A stretch of 64,000 nt of DNA from contig NZ_CP054056.1 in the NCBI RefSeq assembly GCF_013283855.1, forward strand, positions 1 through 64,000. Reading direction: 5' to 3'. Shown here one piece after another: positions 35,693 to 46,500 of the stretch. Position 1 is the first letter of the stretch. Each line of letters opens with the position of its first letter. This DNA comes from Aquiluna borgnonia (GTDB lineage Bacteria > Actinomycetota > Actinomycetes > Actinomycetales > Microbacteriaceae). The position numbers were made by a program, and so were the translations under genes. The notes below the pieces were generated by a model. That model saw only the letters and a program-made list of their open reading frames with translations. It did no database searches and was not told the origin of the DNA.

Positions 35693-37818
35693 ATCAGCAG
35701 GAAGAACAAAAATCTGCCCTGGAGCAATTTGGTGTTGACCTAACCGCCATTGCCCGCTCGGGAAAACTTGACCCGGTGATTGGCCGTGACGCCGAGATTA
35801 GAAGGGTTAGCCAGGTGCTATCCCGCCGAACCAAAAACAATCCTGTGTTGATTGGTGAACCCGGCGTTGGTAAGACGGCTGTGGTGGAAGGTCTAGCTCA
35901 GCGCATTGTGGCCGGCGATGTTCCAGAATCCCTAAAGGGAAAAACCCTGATTTCGCTGGACCTGGCAGCCATGGTTGCAGGTTCAAAGTTTCGCGGCGAA
36001 TTTGAGGAGCGGCTCAAGGCTGTACTGAAAGAGATTCAGGACTCCGAGGGTTCGGTCATAACTTTTATCGACGAGCTTCACACTTTGGTCGGGGCAGGCT
36101 CGGCAGATGGTTCAATGGATGCCTCAAACATGCTCAAGCCCATGCTTGCCAGGGGCGAGCTGCGGCTGATTGGCGCCACCACGCTGGATGAGTATCGCGA
36201 GCGGGTCGAAAAAGACAGTGCTCTGGAGCGCAGGTTCCAGCAGGTATTCGTTGGCGAACCATCGGTTGAAGACACCGTCGCTATTTTGCGCGGTCTCAAG
36301 GAGCGCTACGAAGCCCACCACAAGGTCACCATTGCCGACAGCGCTCTGGTTGCAGCCGCTCAGCTTTCCAACCGCTACATCACCGGGCGCCAACTGCCGG
36401 ACAAGGCAATTGACCTAGTTGATGAGGCGGCATCAAGACTGCGCATGGAAATTGATTCTGCCCCTGTTGAGATTGATGAGCTCAGGCGCCAGGTGGATCG
36501 CTTGAAGCTTGAGGAGCTAGCCCTCAAAAAAGAGAAAGACGAAGCGTCAAAGCAGCGCCTGGAGAAACTGCAGGAAGACCTTTCAGAGAAGCAGCAAAGG
36601 CTTGACGAGCTCAATGCCCGCTGGGAAAAAGAACGCAGTGAACTAAACAAAATTGGTGAGCTGAAGACCCAACTGGATGCCCTAAGGATTCAAGCTGAAA
36701 AGGCGCAGCGCGAGGCAAACCTAGAGCTGGCCTCCCGCCTTCTCTACGCAGAGATCCCGCAGCTTGAAAAGCAGTTGCTCGCAGTGGAAAACCAGGAGAC
36801 CGATGGCACCCAGCGCATGGTTGGTGAGCAGGTCTCCGAGGACGAGATTGCTGCGGTGGTATCGGCCTGGACCGGCATTCCAACGGGCAAGCTGCTCGCG
36901 GGTGAGAGCGAGAAACTGCTTTCCCTCGAACACCAGCTCGGAAAGCGCCTCATTGGCCAGTCAAAGGCTGTCAAGGCAGTCTCCGACGCGGTTCGGCGAT
37001 CAAAGGCCGGAATATCAGACCCTTCCAGACCAACCGGCTCTTTCATGTTCTTGGGACCAACCGGAGTTGGAAAGACTGAGCTGGCAAAAAGCCTTGCGGA
37101 GTTTCTGTTTGATGACGAGAAGTCAATGGTTCGCATCGACATGAGCGAATACTCCGAGAAGCACAGCGTCTCAAGGCTGGTTGGTGCTCCCCCTGGATAC
37201 GTTGGCTATGACGAGGGCGGGCAGCTAACCGAGGCCATCCGGCGCAGGCCCTATTCGGTCGTGCTTTTGGATGAGGTTGAAAAGGCTCACCCTGAAGTTT
37301 TCGACATTTTGCTTCAGGTTCTCGATGATGGTCGCCTCACTGACGGCCAGGGAAGAACGGTTGATTTTAGAAACGTGATTCTGATCATGACCTCAAACCT
37401 TGGCTCACAGTTCCTCATCGATCCCGAGCTGACCGTTGAGCAGAAGGCAGAGGCCGTGATGGCAACTGTCCGAGCATCCTTCAAGCCAGAGTTCTTGAAC
37501 CGCTTGGATGACATCGTGCTGTTTGATGCGCTGACGATTGCTGAACTTGGTTCGATTGTTGATTTGAACATTGACAAGCTCACTGAGCGTCTGGAGCAGC
37601 GCAGACTGACCCTAGGTGTCACTCCGCAGGCCAGGCTCTGGCTTGCCGAGCACGGCTACGACCCGGTTTACGGGGCAAGGCCACTCAGAAGGCTGATGCA
37701 GCGCGAGATCGAGGACCAGCTTGCCAACCTGCTGCTTGCCGGAAAGGTTAGCGATGGGGCGCTTGTGAAGGTTGAGGTTTCACCCGATCAGCAATCTCTC
37801 CAGGTAATCGCTGGCTAG
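35689..37818 (+). CDS. clpB: ClpB disaggregase lacking the N-terminal domain
   Basis: A 709-residue AAA+ Hsp100 that resolves protein aggregates with DnaK. It has two ATPase modules (Walker A GEPGVGKT at about 56-63 and GPTGVGKT at about 460) and the coiled-coil middle domain that distinguishes ClpB from ClpC/ClpA. The roughly 150-residue Clp_N domain is missing: the protein begins almost directly with [23 protein letters not shown] 35689 is preferred because GGAGGAGG lies 6 bp upstream and it overlaps the hspR stop; ATG 35674 is the alternative. Being fifth in the HspR operon, it should be heat-induced. Confidence 0.92.
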   Translation: MNQQEEQKSALEQFGVDLTAIARSGKLDPVIGRDAEIRRVSQVLSRRTKNNPVLIGEPGVGKTAVVEGLAQRIVAGDVPESLKGKTLISLDLAAMVAGSKFRGEFEERLKAVLKEIQDSEGSVITFIDELHTLVGAGSADGSMDASNMLKPMLARGELRLIGATTLDEYRERVEKDSALERRFQQVFVGEPSVEDTVAILRGLKERYEAHHKVTIADSALVAAAQLSNRYITGRQLPDKAIDLVDEAASRLRMEIDSAPVEIDELRRQVDRLKLEELALKKEKDEASKQRLEKLQEDLSEKQQRLDELNARWEKERSELNKIGELKTQLDALRIQAEKAQREANLELASRLLYAEIPQLEKQLLAVENQETDGTQRMVGEQVSEDEIAAVVSAWTGIPTGKLLAGESEKLLSLEHQLGKRLIGQSKAVKAVSDAVRRSKAGISDPSRPTGSFMFLGPTGVGKTELAKSLAEFLFDDEKSMVRIDMSEYSEKHSVSRLVGAPPGYVGYDEGGQLTEAIRRRPYSVVLLDEVEKAHPEVFDILLQVLDDGRLTDGQGRTVDFRNVILIMTSNLGSQFLIDPELTVEQKAEAVMATVRASFKPEFLNRLDDIVLFDALTIAELGSIVDLNIDKLTERLEQRRLTLGVTPQARLWLAEHGYDPVYGARPLRRLMQREIEDQLANLLLAGKVSDGALVKVEVSPDQQSLQVIAG

Positions 37819-37884
37819 CAAAGACCGAGACCTATCCGTTGTGCTCGGCAATACACTTTCCATGTATTGATTCGGGGAGCAAAT

Positions 37885-39771
37885 TTGAAGGCGCTGCAGC
37901 AAAAAATTCGTTACTGGTTTGACAATTCACTTTCGAGGAAAGGCGCCTTCCCAGCCTGGGTTGCCATTAGCTTCACACTGGCAATCGTGCTGGTTGCGAT
38001 TGTGGATCGAATTCTGCACGCCATTCCAGCCCTGAATCAACTTCCTGACGCAGGACTCGGTTGGTTTGAGGCATTTTGGTTTAGCGCTGGAAAAACCCTT
38101 TCAATCGGCACCGCCGAAACCATTGCTGACCGGATCATGGCCTTGGTCTACTGGTTTGTTGGACTGAGTGTTTGGGGTTCAATTTTTGCTTTTAGAACCC
38201 TTGCGATGAATGAGACGATTGCTCGGCTGCGCGCTGCTCCAAGCCCAATTCTCGACAAAAACCACATTTTGATTCTCGGTTGGTCACCGAGGGTTTTCAC
38301 CATTTTGAAAGAACTTGCCATCGCCAACCAAAATGTCCGCAAGCCAAAAGTGGTGATTTTTGCAAATGTTGATCGCACCCTCATGGACACTGAGATTGCG
38401 AAGCGTGCCGGTGATCTAGGCAAGCTGCAAGTCATTACGCGCAAGGGCGATACCACTAACCCAACCGACCTGATGCGGGCGAATGTCACTGGGGCTAAGA
38501 GCGTGATCGTTTTGGACTCGGATCGAGCCGGCGACTCGATGATTGTCTCAACTGTCCTTGCAGCCAGGTCAATAAGTTCAAATCCAACTCAACGTTTTGT
38601 AGCCGAGGTTGATGATCCAAATGTTGCTGATGCGCTGGAGGATGCCACCGGTGGATCCGTTGTGACTGTTATCCCGCGTGAGGTCATTGCCAAGGTGACC
38701 GCCCAAGCCTCGAGGCAGCCGGGCATCCCGGCGGTGATTCTGGAGCTTTTGGACTTTGCCGGGGACGAAATTTACTTCACGACCGTTCCAGCTTTGGAGG
38801 GCAAGACATTTTTTGAGGCGCAGCTGGCCTTTAAGAAGGCTGCCCTGCTGGGGGTTGTGCCATTTGGCAAGGAGCCGGTGCTTAACCCTCCTTACAACTA
38901 CAAGATTCAAAAAGGTGATCAGCTAATTGCCATTGCCGAAGACGATGACAGAGTCAACTACACGGGGCTGGACGAGGAAGTCAAAAGGCCCAGGACCAAC
39001 TCGCTTTCCAGGGAGTCGGCAAAACCAAGAAATCTCCTTGTTATTGGCTGGTCTGCCATGGGCAAGAGCGTGCTCAACGAGCTGGCTGCATTCTTGCCCA
39101 AGGGATCAAGCGCAGACGTTGTTTCACAAGAGCGGTTTACCGAAGAACTGCTGGAAAAAGAGACCAAATTTGGCACGCTCAAGGTCAGCCACATCCCCTC
39201 CACTGGCGAGTTTGAGCAGCTGGCTGATTTAGTTTCCAAAAAGCGCTACGACGAGGTTCTGGTGCTGGGCTACCGCGGAGCCAAGATCTCTGAAACCGAA
39301 GCCGACGGGCAAACCCTGCTCGCAACCATGCAGCTCACCAGGCTGTTCCAGGGCCAGCTGGCTTCAGGAACCGCACCCAGACTGGTCGCGGAAATCCTTG
39401 ACCCGCTCAAGGTTGACCTAGCTCAAACCTCATCTGTTGACGACCTAGTGGTCAGTGAAAACCTCGCAGCGCTACTCGTTGCTCAGCTGAGCGAGAACCC
39501 AGCCCTGGCGACCATATTCAAGGATCTGTTCAACCCGGCCAAAGGTTCAGCCGTCCACGTTAGGCCGCTCGAAGACTATGCGCCGCTGGGCAAGCCGGTC
39601 AGTTTTGCGAAGCTGGTGGCAGCTGCCTCGGCCCGCTCCGAAACCGCAATCGGTTGGCGCGTTCGGACAGAAAATGGCTCCCAGCGCCAGGTTTACCTGA
39701 ACCCCGCAAAGGACTCGTTAGTCACTCCCTTTGAGCTAGATGGTCTTATAGTCATTGGCCAGTCCGTTTAG
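37885..39771 (+). CDS. CASTOR/POLLUX-type ion channel
   Basis: A 628-residue membrane channel with N-terminal hydrophobic segments (about residues 28-46 and 95-115) and two regulatory Rossmann-like RCK domains; ILILGWSPRVFTILKELA starts the first and NLLVIGWSAMGKSVLNEL the second. This fits the CASTOR/POLLUX/DMI1 family, whose plant members are nuclear cation channels. The start TTG 37885 follows GGGGAGC; TTG 37867 is upstream in frame. Ion selectivity is unknown. Confidence 0.82.
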   Translation: MKALQQKIRYWFDNSLSRKGAFPAWVAISFTLAIVLVAIVDRILHAIPALNQLPDAGLGWFEAFWFSAGKTLSIGTAETIADRIMALVYWFVGLSVWGSIFAFRTLAMNETIARLRAAPSPILDKNHILILGWSPRVFTILKELAIANQNVRKPKVVIFANVDRTLMDTEIAKRAGDLGKLQVITRKGDTTNPTDLMRANVTGAKSVIVLDSDRAGDSMIVSTVLAARSISSNPTQRFVAEVDDPNVADALEDATGGSVVTVIPREVIAKVTAQASRQPGIPAVILELLDFAGDEIYFTTVPALEGKTFFEAQLAFKKAALLGVVPFGKEPVLNPPYNYKIQKGDQLIAIAEDDDRVNYTGLDEEVKRPRTNSLSRESAKPRNLLVIGWSAMGKSVLNELAAFLPKGSSADVVSQERFTEELLEKETKFGTLKVSHIPSTGEFEQLADLVSKKRYDEVLVLGYRGAKISETEADGQTLLATMQLTRLFQGQLASGTAPRLVAEILDPLKVDLAQTSSVDDLVVSENLAALLVAQLSENPALATIFKDLFNPAKGSAVHVRPLEDYAPLGKPVSFAKLVAAASARSETAIGWRVRTENGSQRQVYLNPAKDSLVTPFELDGLIVIGQSV

Positions 39772-39807
39772 GGTGAGCCCCCAAGAATTCAGACCGTCTG
39801 CAGTGTC

Positions 39808-40587
39808 TTAGTCGGAAAGCTCAAGCACAACTGGAACGTGGTCACTAGGGCCCTCACCCTTGCGCTCATCGCGCTCTATGCTCGCTCCAACCACACGCTC
39901 GGTCAGTGCCTCTGAGGTTAGGCAGAAGTCAATGCGCATTCCGTTGTTCTTGGGGAAGCAGAGGTCTTTGTAGTCCCAGTAGGTGTATTGGTTGGGAACC
40001 AGATCGCGAACCGTGTCTGTCAGGCCAATCTGCTCAAAAGCCTCGAAGGCTTGGCGCTCGGGTTCAGAGATGTGGGTTTCAAAAAGCGAGAGGTCATAGA
40101 CATCGCTATCCAGTGGAGCAATGTTGAAATCCCCCATCAGACAAAGTTCCAGATCCGGGTTCTCCTCAAGCTGCTCGGCGGTGTCTGAGGCAAGCCGATC
40201 CAGAAATTCCAGCTTGTATTCCATGTGGGGGTCGTCGAGTCCTCTACCGTGCGGAACGTACAGCGACCAAATCCGCACCCCGTTGAAGGTGGCTCCAATG
40301 GCCCTTGCCTCAACCACATCTTTGAAACTCGGCTGCGCCGAGAAGGAAAGTTCGAGGTCCTGAGGCTCTAGTTCTGCCCGGTAGGCAAAGGCGACGCCAT
40401 TCCACTGGTTTAGACCGTGGGCGATGACCTTGTAGCCAATTGCCTCAAAGTCTGCGTAGGGGAACTGCTCCGGTTTGCACTTGATCTCCTGCATGCCAAG
40501 AACATCAACCTTGGTTCGCTCTAAAAAGCTGATTACCCTCGGGGATCTGGCTCTAACCGAGTTGACGTTCCAGGTCGCAATTTTCAC
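39808..40587 (-). CDS. xth: Exodeoxyribonuclease III
   Basis: A 259-residue EEP-fold AP endonuclease/3' exonuclease for base-excision repair. Catalytic motifs are WNVNSVRAR (N7), MQEIKC (E34), a DFNIAPLDSDVYD block and a C-terminal RIDFCLTS and SDHVPVVLEL (final His). It is divergent from pyrE by 15 bp. Confidence 0.94.
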   Translation of the reverse strand: MKIATWNVNSVRARSPRVISFLERTKVDVLGMQEIKCKPEQFPYADFEAIGYKVIAHGLNQWNGVAFAYRAELEPQDLELSFSAQPSFKDVVEARAIGATFNGVRIWSLYVPHGRGLDDPHMEYKLEFLDRLASDTAEQLEENPDLELCLMGDFNIAPLDSDVYDLSLFETHISEPERQAFEAFEQIGLTDTVRDLVPNQYTYWDYKDLCFPKNNGMRIDFCLTSEALTERVVGASIERDERKGEGPSDHVPVVLELSD

Positions 40588-40602
40588 TCCTAAACTCTAA
40601 CC

Positions 40603-41169
40603 ATGACTTTCTCGCACCCCGACAAACCACGTCTTGTTGAGTTGATCAAGGAGCTCGCTGTGGTCCACGGCAAGGTCACCCTCTCCTCGGGTCTGGAAGC
40701 TGACTACTACGTTGACCTGCGTCGGGCAACCCTCCACCACGAGGCGGCCGTGCTGATTGGCCGGGTCATGTTGGCGCTGCTGGATGATAACGATCTCGGT
40801 CAGGTTGCGGCCGTTGGCGGCCTCACCATGGGTGCGGATCCGGTTGGGGCGGCCATTCTGCATCAGGCTGCTGCCCAGGGCCGAGCCATTGACGCTTTCG
40901 TGGTTCGCAAGCAGGCCAAAGCCCACGGCATGGGTCGGCAGGTTGAGGGCCCTTCGGTTGATGGTAAAGAAGTGGTGGTCCTTGAGGACACCTCGACCAC
41001 TGGCGGCTCACCGCTGACAGCAGCGGAGGCGCTCACCGCTGCCGGCGCCAAGGTTTTGGCTGTTGCCACCGTCGTTGATCGCGACACCGGAGCAAAGCAG
41101 GCCATTGAGTCAGCTGGCTACCGCTACCTAACCGCGGTCACGCTGGCGGATCTAGGTTTGGGTAAGTAG
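40603..41169 (+). CDS. pyrE: Orotate phosphoribosyltransferase
   Basis: A 188-residue enzyme converting orotate and PRPP to OMP in pyrimidine synthesis. Visible are SSGLEADYYVDLRRATLHH, the flexible loop RKQAKAHGMGRQVEG and the PRPP-binding VVVLEDTSTTGGSPLTAAE (about 126-144). It is not within a pyr cluster. The MFS gene follows after 6 bp. Confidence 0.95.
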   Translation: MTFSHPDKPRLVELIKELAVVHGKVTLSSGLEADYYVDLRRATLHHEAAVLIGRVMLALLDDNDLGQVAAVGGLTMGADPVGAAILHQAAAQGRAIDAFVVRKQAKAHGMGRQVEGPSVDGKEVVVLEDTSTTGGSPLTAAEALTAAGAKVLAVATVVDRDTGAKQAIESAGYRYLTAVTLADLGLGK

Positions 41170-41175
41170 GTTCAA

Positions 41176-42381
41176 TTGCAGCGCAAGCTCGCCCCCTTTA
41201 TTTTTTTGCAGCTGGCTTCTTTCAGCAGCCTGATCTCCGGATCCATGGTTTTTATTGCGATTCCCTGGATTGCCCTGGAGATAACTGGCTCTGCCGCCTC
41301 CTCAGGTTTGGTGGTTGCTCTTACCTCCATCCCCGGCTTGCTCTTGAGCCCAATCATCGGTTCGGTAATTGACAAGATTGGCCGAAGAAAAACCGCTATT
41401 TGGGTGGAGCTGCTGACCGTAATCACCTCGGTAATGATTCCAATTGCCGCTGGATTCTGGGAGATGACCCTGCCGATCCTGATAGGCATTGGAGTGCTCA
41501 GGGCGATTGTTGCCCCAGGTGGTGGAACCTCCCGTAAGGCACTGGTGCCCGATGTGGCAGCTCCAGCAAACATGACCCTGGACAGGGCAAACTCGATTCA
41601 CGAAGCGGTGGCTGCCTCCGGCTTCGCCATCGGACCGGCGCTCGCGAGCATCTTGATTGCCGTGATTGGTTCAGCCAATACCTTCTGGGTGGTTGCGCTG
41701 TTTGGGCTGCTCTCGGCTGTTTTTGCCTTGTTTATCAAGGTAGAGGAGCAGTACGAAGAAGACTTGGTGGGAGATTCCCAACCCTTCTATGTTTACGCGG
41801 TTCAGGGATTCAAGGCACTGTTCAACACCCCGAGTGTGTTCGTGCTGATGAGTGCCATCATGGTGCTGGCCCTAATTTATCTTCCAACCGAGATGGTGAT
41901 TTTGCCGGCGTATTACAACGAAATTGGCTTCCCCGAGGGGCTGGGCATGGTGATCTCGGCCATGGCTGCCGCGGCGGTCTTTGGCGCACTGTTCTTCGAG
42001 CAGATCCACAAGCGCATCAGCTACACCAATATTCTGAGAATTGGAGTCATTGGAGTTCCACTATCGATGATTCCCATGAGCCAGCTGCCTCCGCAGTGGC
42101 TGATGGTCGGTTTTGGAATTGTGCTTGGTGCTGCCTGGGGACCACTGTTGCCGCTGTTGAACACCATCATTCAAACCAAGATCCCGGCCAACATGCGCGG
42201 CCGCGTATTCTCTTTAGAGATGACCATTTGGACCGCAGGTCCGATGATCTCTATGGTTGCGGCAGGCAGTGCCGTGGATGCTTTTGGAGTGAAGCCGGTA
42301 TACCTTGCCCTGTCGCTGGGAGTATTGGTCGCGGGTGCCCTGGTCTCGTTCAACAAATACATCAAAGAGCTGGATAGTTAG
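41176..42381 (+). CDS. MFS transporter
   Basis: A 401-residue membrane protein with about twelve helices and the loop motif GSVIDKIGRRKTA between helices 2 and 3, typical of MFS exporters. Start TTG 41176 gives MQRKLAPFIFLQLASF; the ribosome site is weak, and coupling to pyrE is likely. Substrate unknown. Confidence 0.87.
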   Translation: MQRKLAPFIFLQLASFSSLISGSMVFIAIPWIALEITGSAASSGLVVALTSIPGLLLSPIIGSVIDKIGRRKTAIWVELLTVITSVMIPIAAGFWEMTLPILIGIGVLRAIVAPGGGTSRKALVPDVAAPANMTLDRANSIHEAVAASGFAIGPALASILIAVIGSANTFWVVALFGLLSAVFALFIKVEEQYEEDLVGDSQPFYVYAVQGFKALFNTPSVFVLMSAIMVLALIYLPTEMVILPAYYNEIGFPEGLGMVISAMAAAAVFGALFFEQIHKRISYTNILRIGVIGVPLSMIPMSQLPPQWLMVGFGIVLGAAWGPLLPLLNTIIQTKIPANMRGRVFSLEMTIWTAGPMISMVAAGSAVDAFGVKPVYLALSLGVLVAGALVSFNKYIKELDS

Positions 42382-42390
42382 TTATCCACA
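42382..42390 (+). other. Perfect DnaA box outside oriC
   Basis: TTATCCACA immediately follows the MFS stop codon in a 101-bp non-coding gap upstream of a toxin-antitoxin pair. It may act as a DnaA-titration or regulatory site; chance is also possible. Confidence 0.45.
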
Positions 42391-42455
42391 ATCTCCTTGG
42401 ATTCGCCCACCATCCAAGCCCTTCAAAGCAAACTACATAAATGGCATTGAGCTCG

Positions 42456-42484
42456 TTGACTAAATCAGATAATCTGATTTATAT
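42456..42484 (+). promoter_or_regulatory. vapBC1 promoter with palindromic operator
   Basis: TTGACT (42456-42461) and TTATAT (42479-42484) are spaced by 17 bp. The spacer holds a perfect 19-bp palindrome AAATCAGATAATCTGATTT (42462-42480), ideally placed for autorepression by the antitoxin. The -10 box overlaps the first antitoxin ATG, so translation may be leaderless from GTG 42492 or ATG 42495. Confidence 0.65.
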
Positions 42485-42770
42485 GAAAAGGGTGATGACA
42501 GCCACTGAAGTAGCACGCAATTTCAGCGAAGTTCTGGATCAAGTTGTGGCGGGAGATCAGATTGTCATCACACGAGGCAATGTTGAGATAGTTGTCATGA
42601 ACTCCGCTAGTTCCCAAGAGCCAAATTCAAAGTTGCTTGCAAAATCCCTGGATGAGCATTTTGCAAAATACGGACCAATCAGCCAAAAAGAAGCCAAACG
42701 CAAACTAGATCGTCTAAATGAAATGCGAGAGCTTGACATGATGCTTGAGGCTGAAAAATGGAATCGGTAA
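42483..42770 (+). CDS. Phd/YefM-family antitoxin (VapB-type)
   Basis: A 95-residue antitoxin with the Phd/YefM DNA-binding N terminus MTATEVARNFSEVLDQVVAGDQIVITRGN (split motif, about residues 5-33) and a charged C-terminal helix for toxin neutralisation. The start is ATG 42483 or 42495. It overlaps the PIN toxin gene by 13 bp. A palindrome covers its promoter. Confidence 0.85.
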   Translation: MKRVMTATEVARNFSEVLDQVVAGDQIVITRGNVEIVVMNSASSQEPNSKLLAKSLDEHFAKYGPISQKEAKRKLDRLNEMRELDMMLEAEKWNR

Positions 42771-43159
42771 TTCTAGATTCGTCGGTTTGGATAGCTCTCG
42801 AGCGGAATGATTCTGAGTCTAGAAAATACCTCAACCGCGAATATCAGATCCTCATGCCTGCCATGGTTTGGGCTGAACTCAAATATGCCTCGATAACCTC
42901 ACAGCGCGATGTGTCGGCAAGACAGACAGCGTTTGATTTCCTGGCTCGCATCCAAAGTCTGACCGATTTTGCACCAATGGATCGTGTCGTAGCCGAGCAC
43001 TACTCGGAATTGAATGAATTTTGCATTTCGCAAGGCAAACCCAGGGCTGTATCTGACCTGATAATTGCAGCAACAGCGAGGGCTTTGGATGCTGCCCTGG
43101 TCTCTTACGACAGAAGAGCTAGGTTTGAGGAACTGCCAAACCTCAGAGTTATTAACTAG
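42758..43159 (+). CDS. vapC: PIN-domain toxin (VapC-like)
   Basis: A 133-residue PIN ribonuclease. Acidic active-site residues are in ILDSSVWIALE (D7), AELKYASI (E45 region), and SDLIIAATARALDAALVSYD (D102 and D/N near 120). PIN toxins cleave tRNA or rRNA when freed from the antitoxin. It ends overlapping the opposing NagD-like gene by 4 bp. Confidence 0.88.
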   Translation: MESVILDSSVWIALERNDSESRKYLNREYQILMPAMVWAELKYASITSQRDVSARQTAFDFLARIQSLTDFAPMDRVVAEHYSELNEFCISQGKPRAVSDLIIAATARALDAALVSYDRRARFEELPNLRVIN

Positions 43160-43926
43160 ATCAGGTCCGCTACTGAATTCAGAATCTCCGTTGGTCTAAA
43201 CGGATACTTTGCAATTTCAGCATCATCTGAGATGCCGGTCCTAACCAAGATGGTGTGGAGACCGGCTTCAATACCCGCAACGATGTCGGTGTCCATGCGG
43301 TCACCGATCATGGCGGTGTCCTCGGAGTGAACATTGATCTTGTTCATGGCACTTCTAAACATCATCGGGTTTGGCTTACCAACGATGTATGGATCCTTAC
43401 CGGTTGCGGCGGTAATCAGAGCTGCTACCGCTCCCGTTGCAGGCAATGGACCTTCGGCCGATGGGCCGGTGACATCGGGGTTGGTCGCAATGAACCTGGC
43501 CCCCTTGTTGATTAGGCGCACTGCCTTGGTTAGAGCGTCAAAGCTTAGGTTTCTGGTTTCACCCAAGACCACGTAGTCGGGATCAACCTCGGTCATTACA
43601 TAGCCGATCTCATGCATGGCCGTTGTCAATCCAGCTTCCCCGATCACGAAGGCCGTGCCGCCTGGCTTTTGAGATCTCACGAAATCTGCGGTGGCCAGGG
43701 CCGAGGTGTAGATGCGGGACTCGGGAACATCCAGGCCACCGGCTTGCAGTCTGGCTGCTAGGTCTCTGGGGGTGTAGATCGAATTGTTGGTCAGCACCAG
43801 GAACTCAGTTCCCTCGGCCTGCCACTTCTTCACCAGCTCTGGAGCTCCTGGTATTGGTTTTCCCTCGTGCCATAGCACGCCATCCATGTCAGTGAGCCAG
43901 TTTTTAACTTTGGAACGTCCAGTCAT
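43156..43926 (-). CDS. HAD-superfamily IIA phosphatase (NagD-like)
   Basis: A 256-residue HAD hydrolase with the nucleophile motif LTDMDGVLWHEGKPIPG (about 10-26), FLVLTNNS (motif II), KPNPMMF (lysine) and IGDRMDTDIVAGIEAG (motif IV). NagD-type enzymes dephosphorylate nucleotides or sugar phosphates. ATG 43926 gives the normal N terminus; a longer frame would cross into the divergent TrmH gene. Confidence 0.88.
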   Translation of the reverse strand: MTGRSKVKNWLTDMDGVLWHEGKPIPGAPELVKKWQAEGTEFLVLTNNSIYTPRDLAARLQAGGLDVPESRIYTSALATADFVRSQKPGGTAFVIGEAGLTTAMHEIGYVMTEVDPDYVVLGETRNLSFDALTKAVRLINKGARFIATNPDVTGPSAEGPLPATGAVAALITAATGKDPYIVGKPNPMMFRSAMNKINVHSEDTAMIGDRMDTDIVAGIEAGLHTILVRTGISDDAEIAKYPFRPTEILNSVADLI

Positions 43927-43956
43927 GGCTATAACCCTAGCTCTAGGCTGTAACAG

Positions 43957-44616
43957 GTGAGTGAAGACAACGTTACGGGAACCCATGAGCAATCAACCTG
44001 GGGAGTTGGCCCGTACCCGGGAGATGCAACTAAAGATCCAGATTTTGCCAAATTTGATCCGGAGCTGGTGCGAGAAGGCGACACCAGAAACGTGGTTGAT
44101 GAATACCGCTACTGGTCCATGGAGGCAATCGTTGCCGATCTAGACACCAAGCGTCACCCCTATCACGTTGCCATTGAGAACTGGCAGCATGATCTAAATA
44201 TCGGTTCGATTGTTAGAACCGCCAACGCTTTTCTTGCCAAAGAAGTCCACATCATTGGAAACAAGCGCTGGAACCGACGCGGCGCCATGGTGACCGATCG
44301 CTATCAGCACGTCACCCACCGACCAAGCATTGAGGACTTTGTCCTCTGGGCGCAAATCGCGGGCCCTAGCGGATCAAAACTTCCCATCATCGCGATCGAC
44401 AATGTGCCGGGCTGCAAACAGATTGAGAATGTTGCCCTGCCCAGCGAATGCATTTTCCTATTTGGCCAGGAGGGCCCAGGTTTGTCGCAGGCTGCGCTAG
44501 ATGCCGCGGACATGGTGCTGGAGATAACGCAGTTCGGCTCCACCAGGTCCATTAATGCCTCGGCTGCAGCAGCCATCACAATGCACACCTGGGTGATGCA
44601 GCACGTTTTTAGTTAG
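43957..44616 (+). CDS. TrmH/SpoU-family RNA 2'-O-methyltransferase
   Basis: A 219-residue SPOUT methyltransferase. Motifs are NWQHDLNIGSIVRTANAF (motif 1), FLFGQEGPGLSQAALDAAD (motif 2) and GSTRSINASAAAAITM (motif 3) forming the SAM-binding knot. The N-terminal about 55 residues are polar and not recognised. The RNA target is not predictable. GTG 43957 lacks a clear ribosome site. Confidence 0.9.
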   Translation: MSEDNVTGTHEQSTWGVGPYPGDATKDPDFAKFDPELVREGDTRNVVDEYRYWSMEAIVADLDTKRHPYHVAIENWQHDLNIGSIVRTANAFLAKEVHIIGNKRWNRRGAMVTDRYQHVTHRPSIEDFVLWAQIAGPSGSKLPIIAIDNVPGCKQIENVALPSECIFLFGQEGPGLSQAALDAADMVLEITQFGSTRSINASAAAAITMHTWVMQHVFS

Positions 44617-44667
44617 AATTGAGACTGGGCCATTTGCCCAAGTTCCCCAAATCTTGGAAGGGGTTAA

Positions 44668-45957
<1,290 letters not shown>

Positions 45958-45967
45958 GTTTTCCAAG

Positions 45968-46465
45968 CTACTTGAGCTTGAGCGGGAATCCTGCATCCAG
46001 CCAGATTGTGTGGTTGGTTCCGTAGGGGTCGACTTGAAACTTTGCACTTGCCTTGACCGGACCGGTTCTATTTAGAAACTCGCAGAACTCGGACGCCAGC
46101 CTTCTGGGGACATAGCCAAACGTGGTCATGCCAGATTCAACCTTCACTGCCTTGGCGTCAAACTCGTGGTCCCGGTCTCGCTTAACAATCACCCAGATCT
46201 CTCTGGTTTCGGGATGGGTTTTGACCAGCCAGTCGGCGTAGAGGTCGAGGGTCTCAGAAAGCCCCTCGGTTCCAAAGAGCTGAATCTCGTAGGTTTCTGG
46301 GCCGCTGAGCTCTGGGAGTGATGCCATGTAGTCGTCGTAATCGCTTTGCATGGCAGCGATCTTTTTCTCTTCACGGCTTTGCTGCTCTCGCGCCTTGCGA
46401 GTCTGCTTGCGTGATTTGAGTGTGAGGTAGAGCCAGAGCGCCACCAGAGCCAAAAAGATTTCCAC
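45968..46465 (-). CDS. Membrane-anchored HIRAN-like protein
   Basis: A 165-residue protein with an N-terminal hydrophobic anchor (about 3-16), a basic/coiled stretch (SRKQTRKAREQQSREEKK) and a HIRAN-like segment VIVKRDRDHEFDAKAVKV...GYVPRRLA (about 92-126; the ellipsis marks skipped residues). HIRAN domains bind DNA ends and usually accompany helicases or nucleases, but here none is nearby. GTG 46465 follows a strong GGGGGGA site. Confidence 0.7.
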   Translation of the reverse strand: MEIFLALVALWLYLTLKSRKQTRKAREQQSREEKKIAAMQSDYDDYMASLPELSGPETYEIQLFGTEGLSETLDLYADWLVKTHPETREIWVIVKRDRDHEFDAKAVKVESGMTTFGYVPRRLASEFCEFLNRTGPVKASAKFQVDPYGTNHTIWLDAGFPLKLK

Positions 46466-46500
46466 AGTTCCCCCCTTTTGCGGTTTCCAAATTACCTCGG

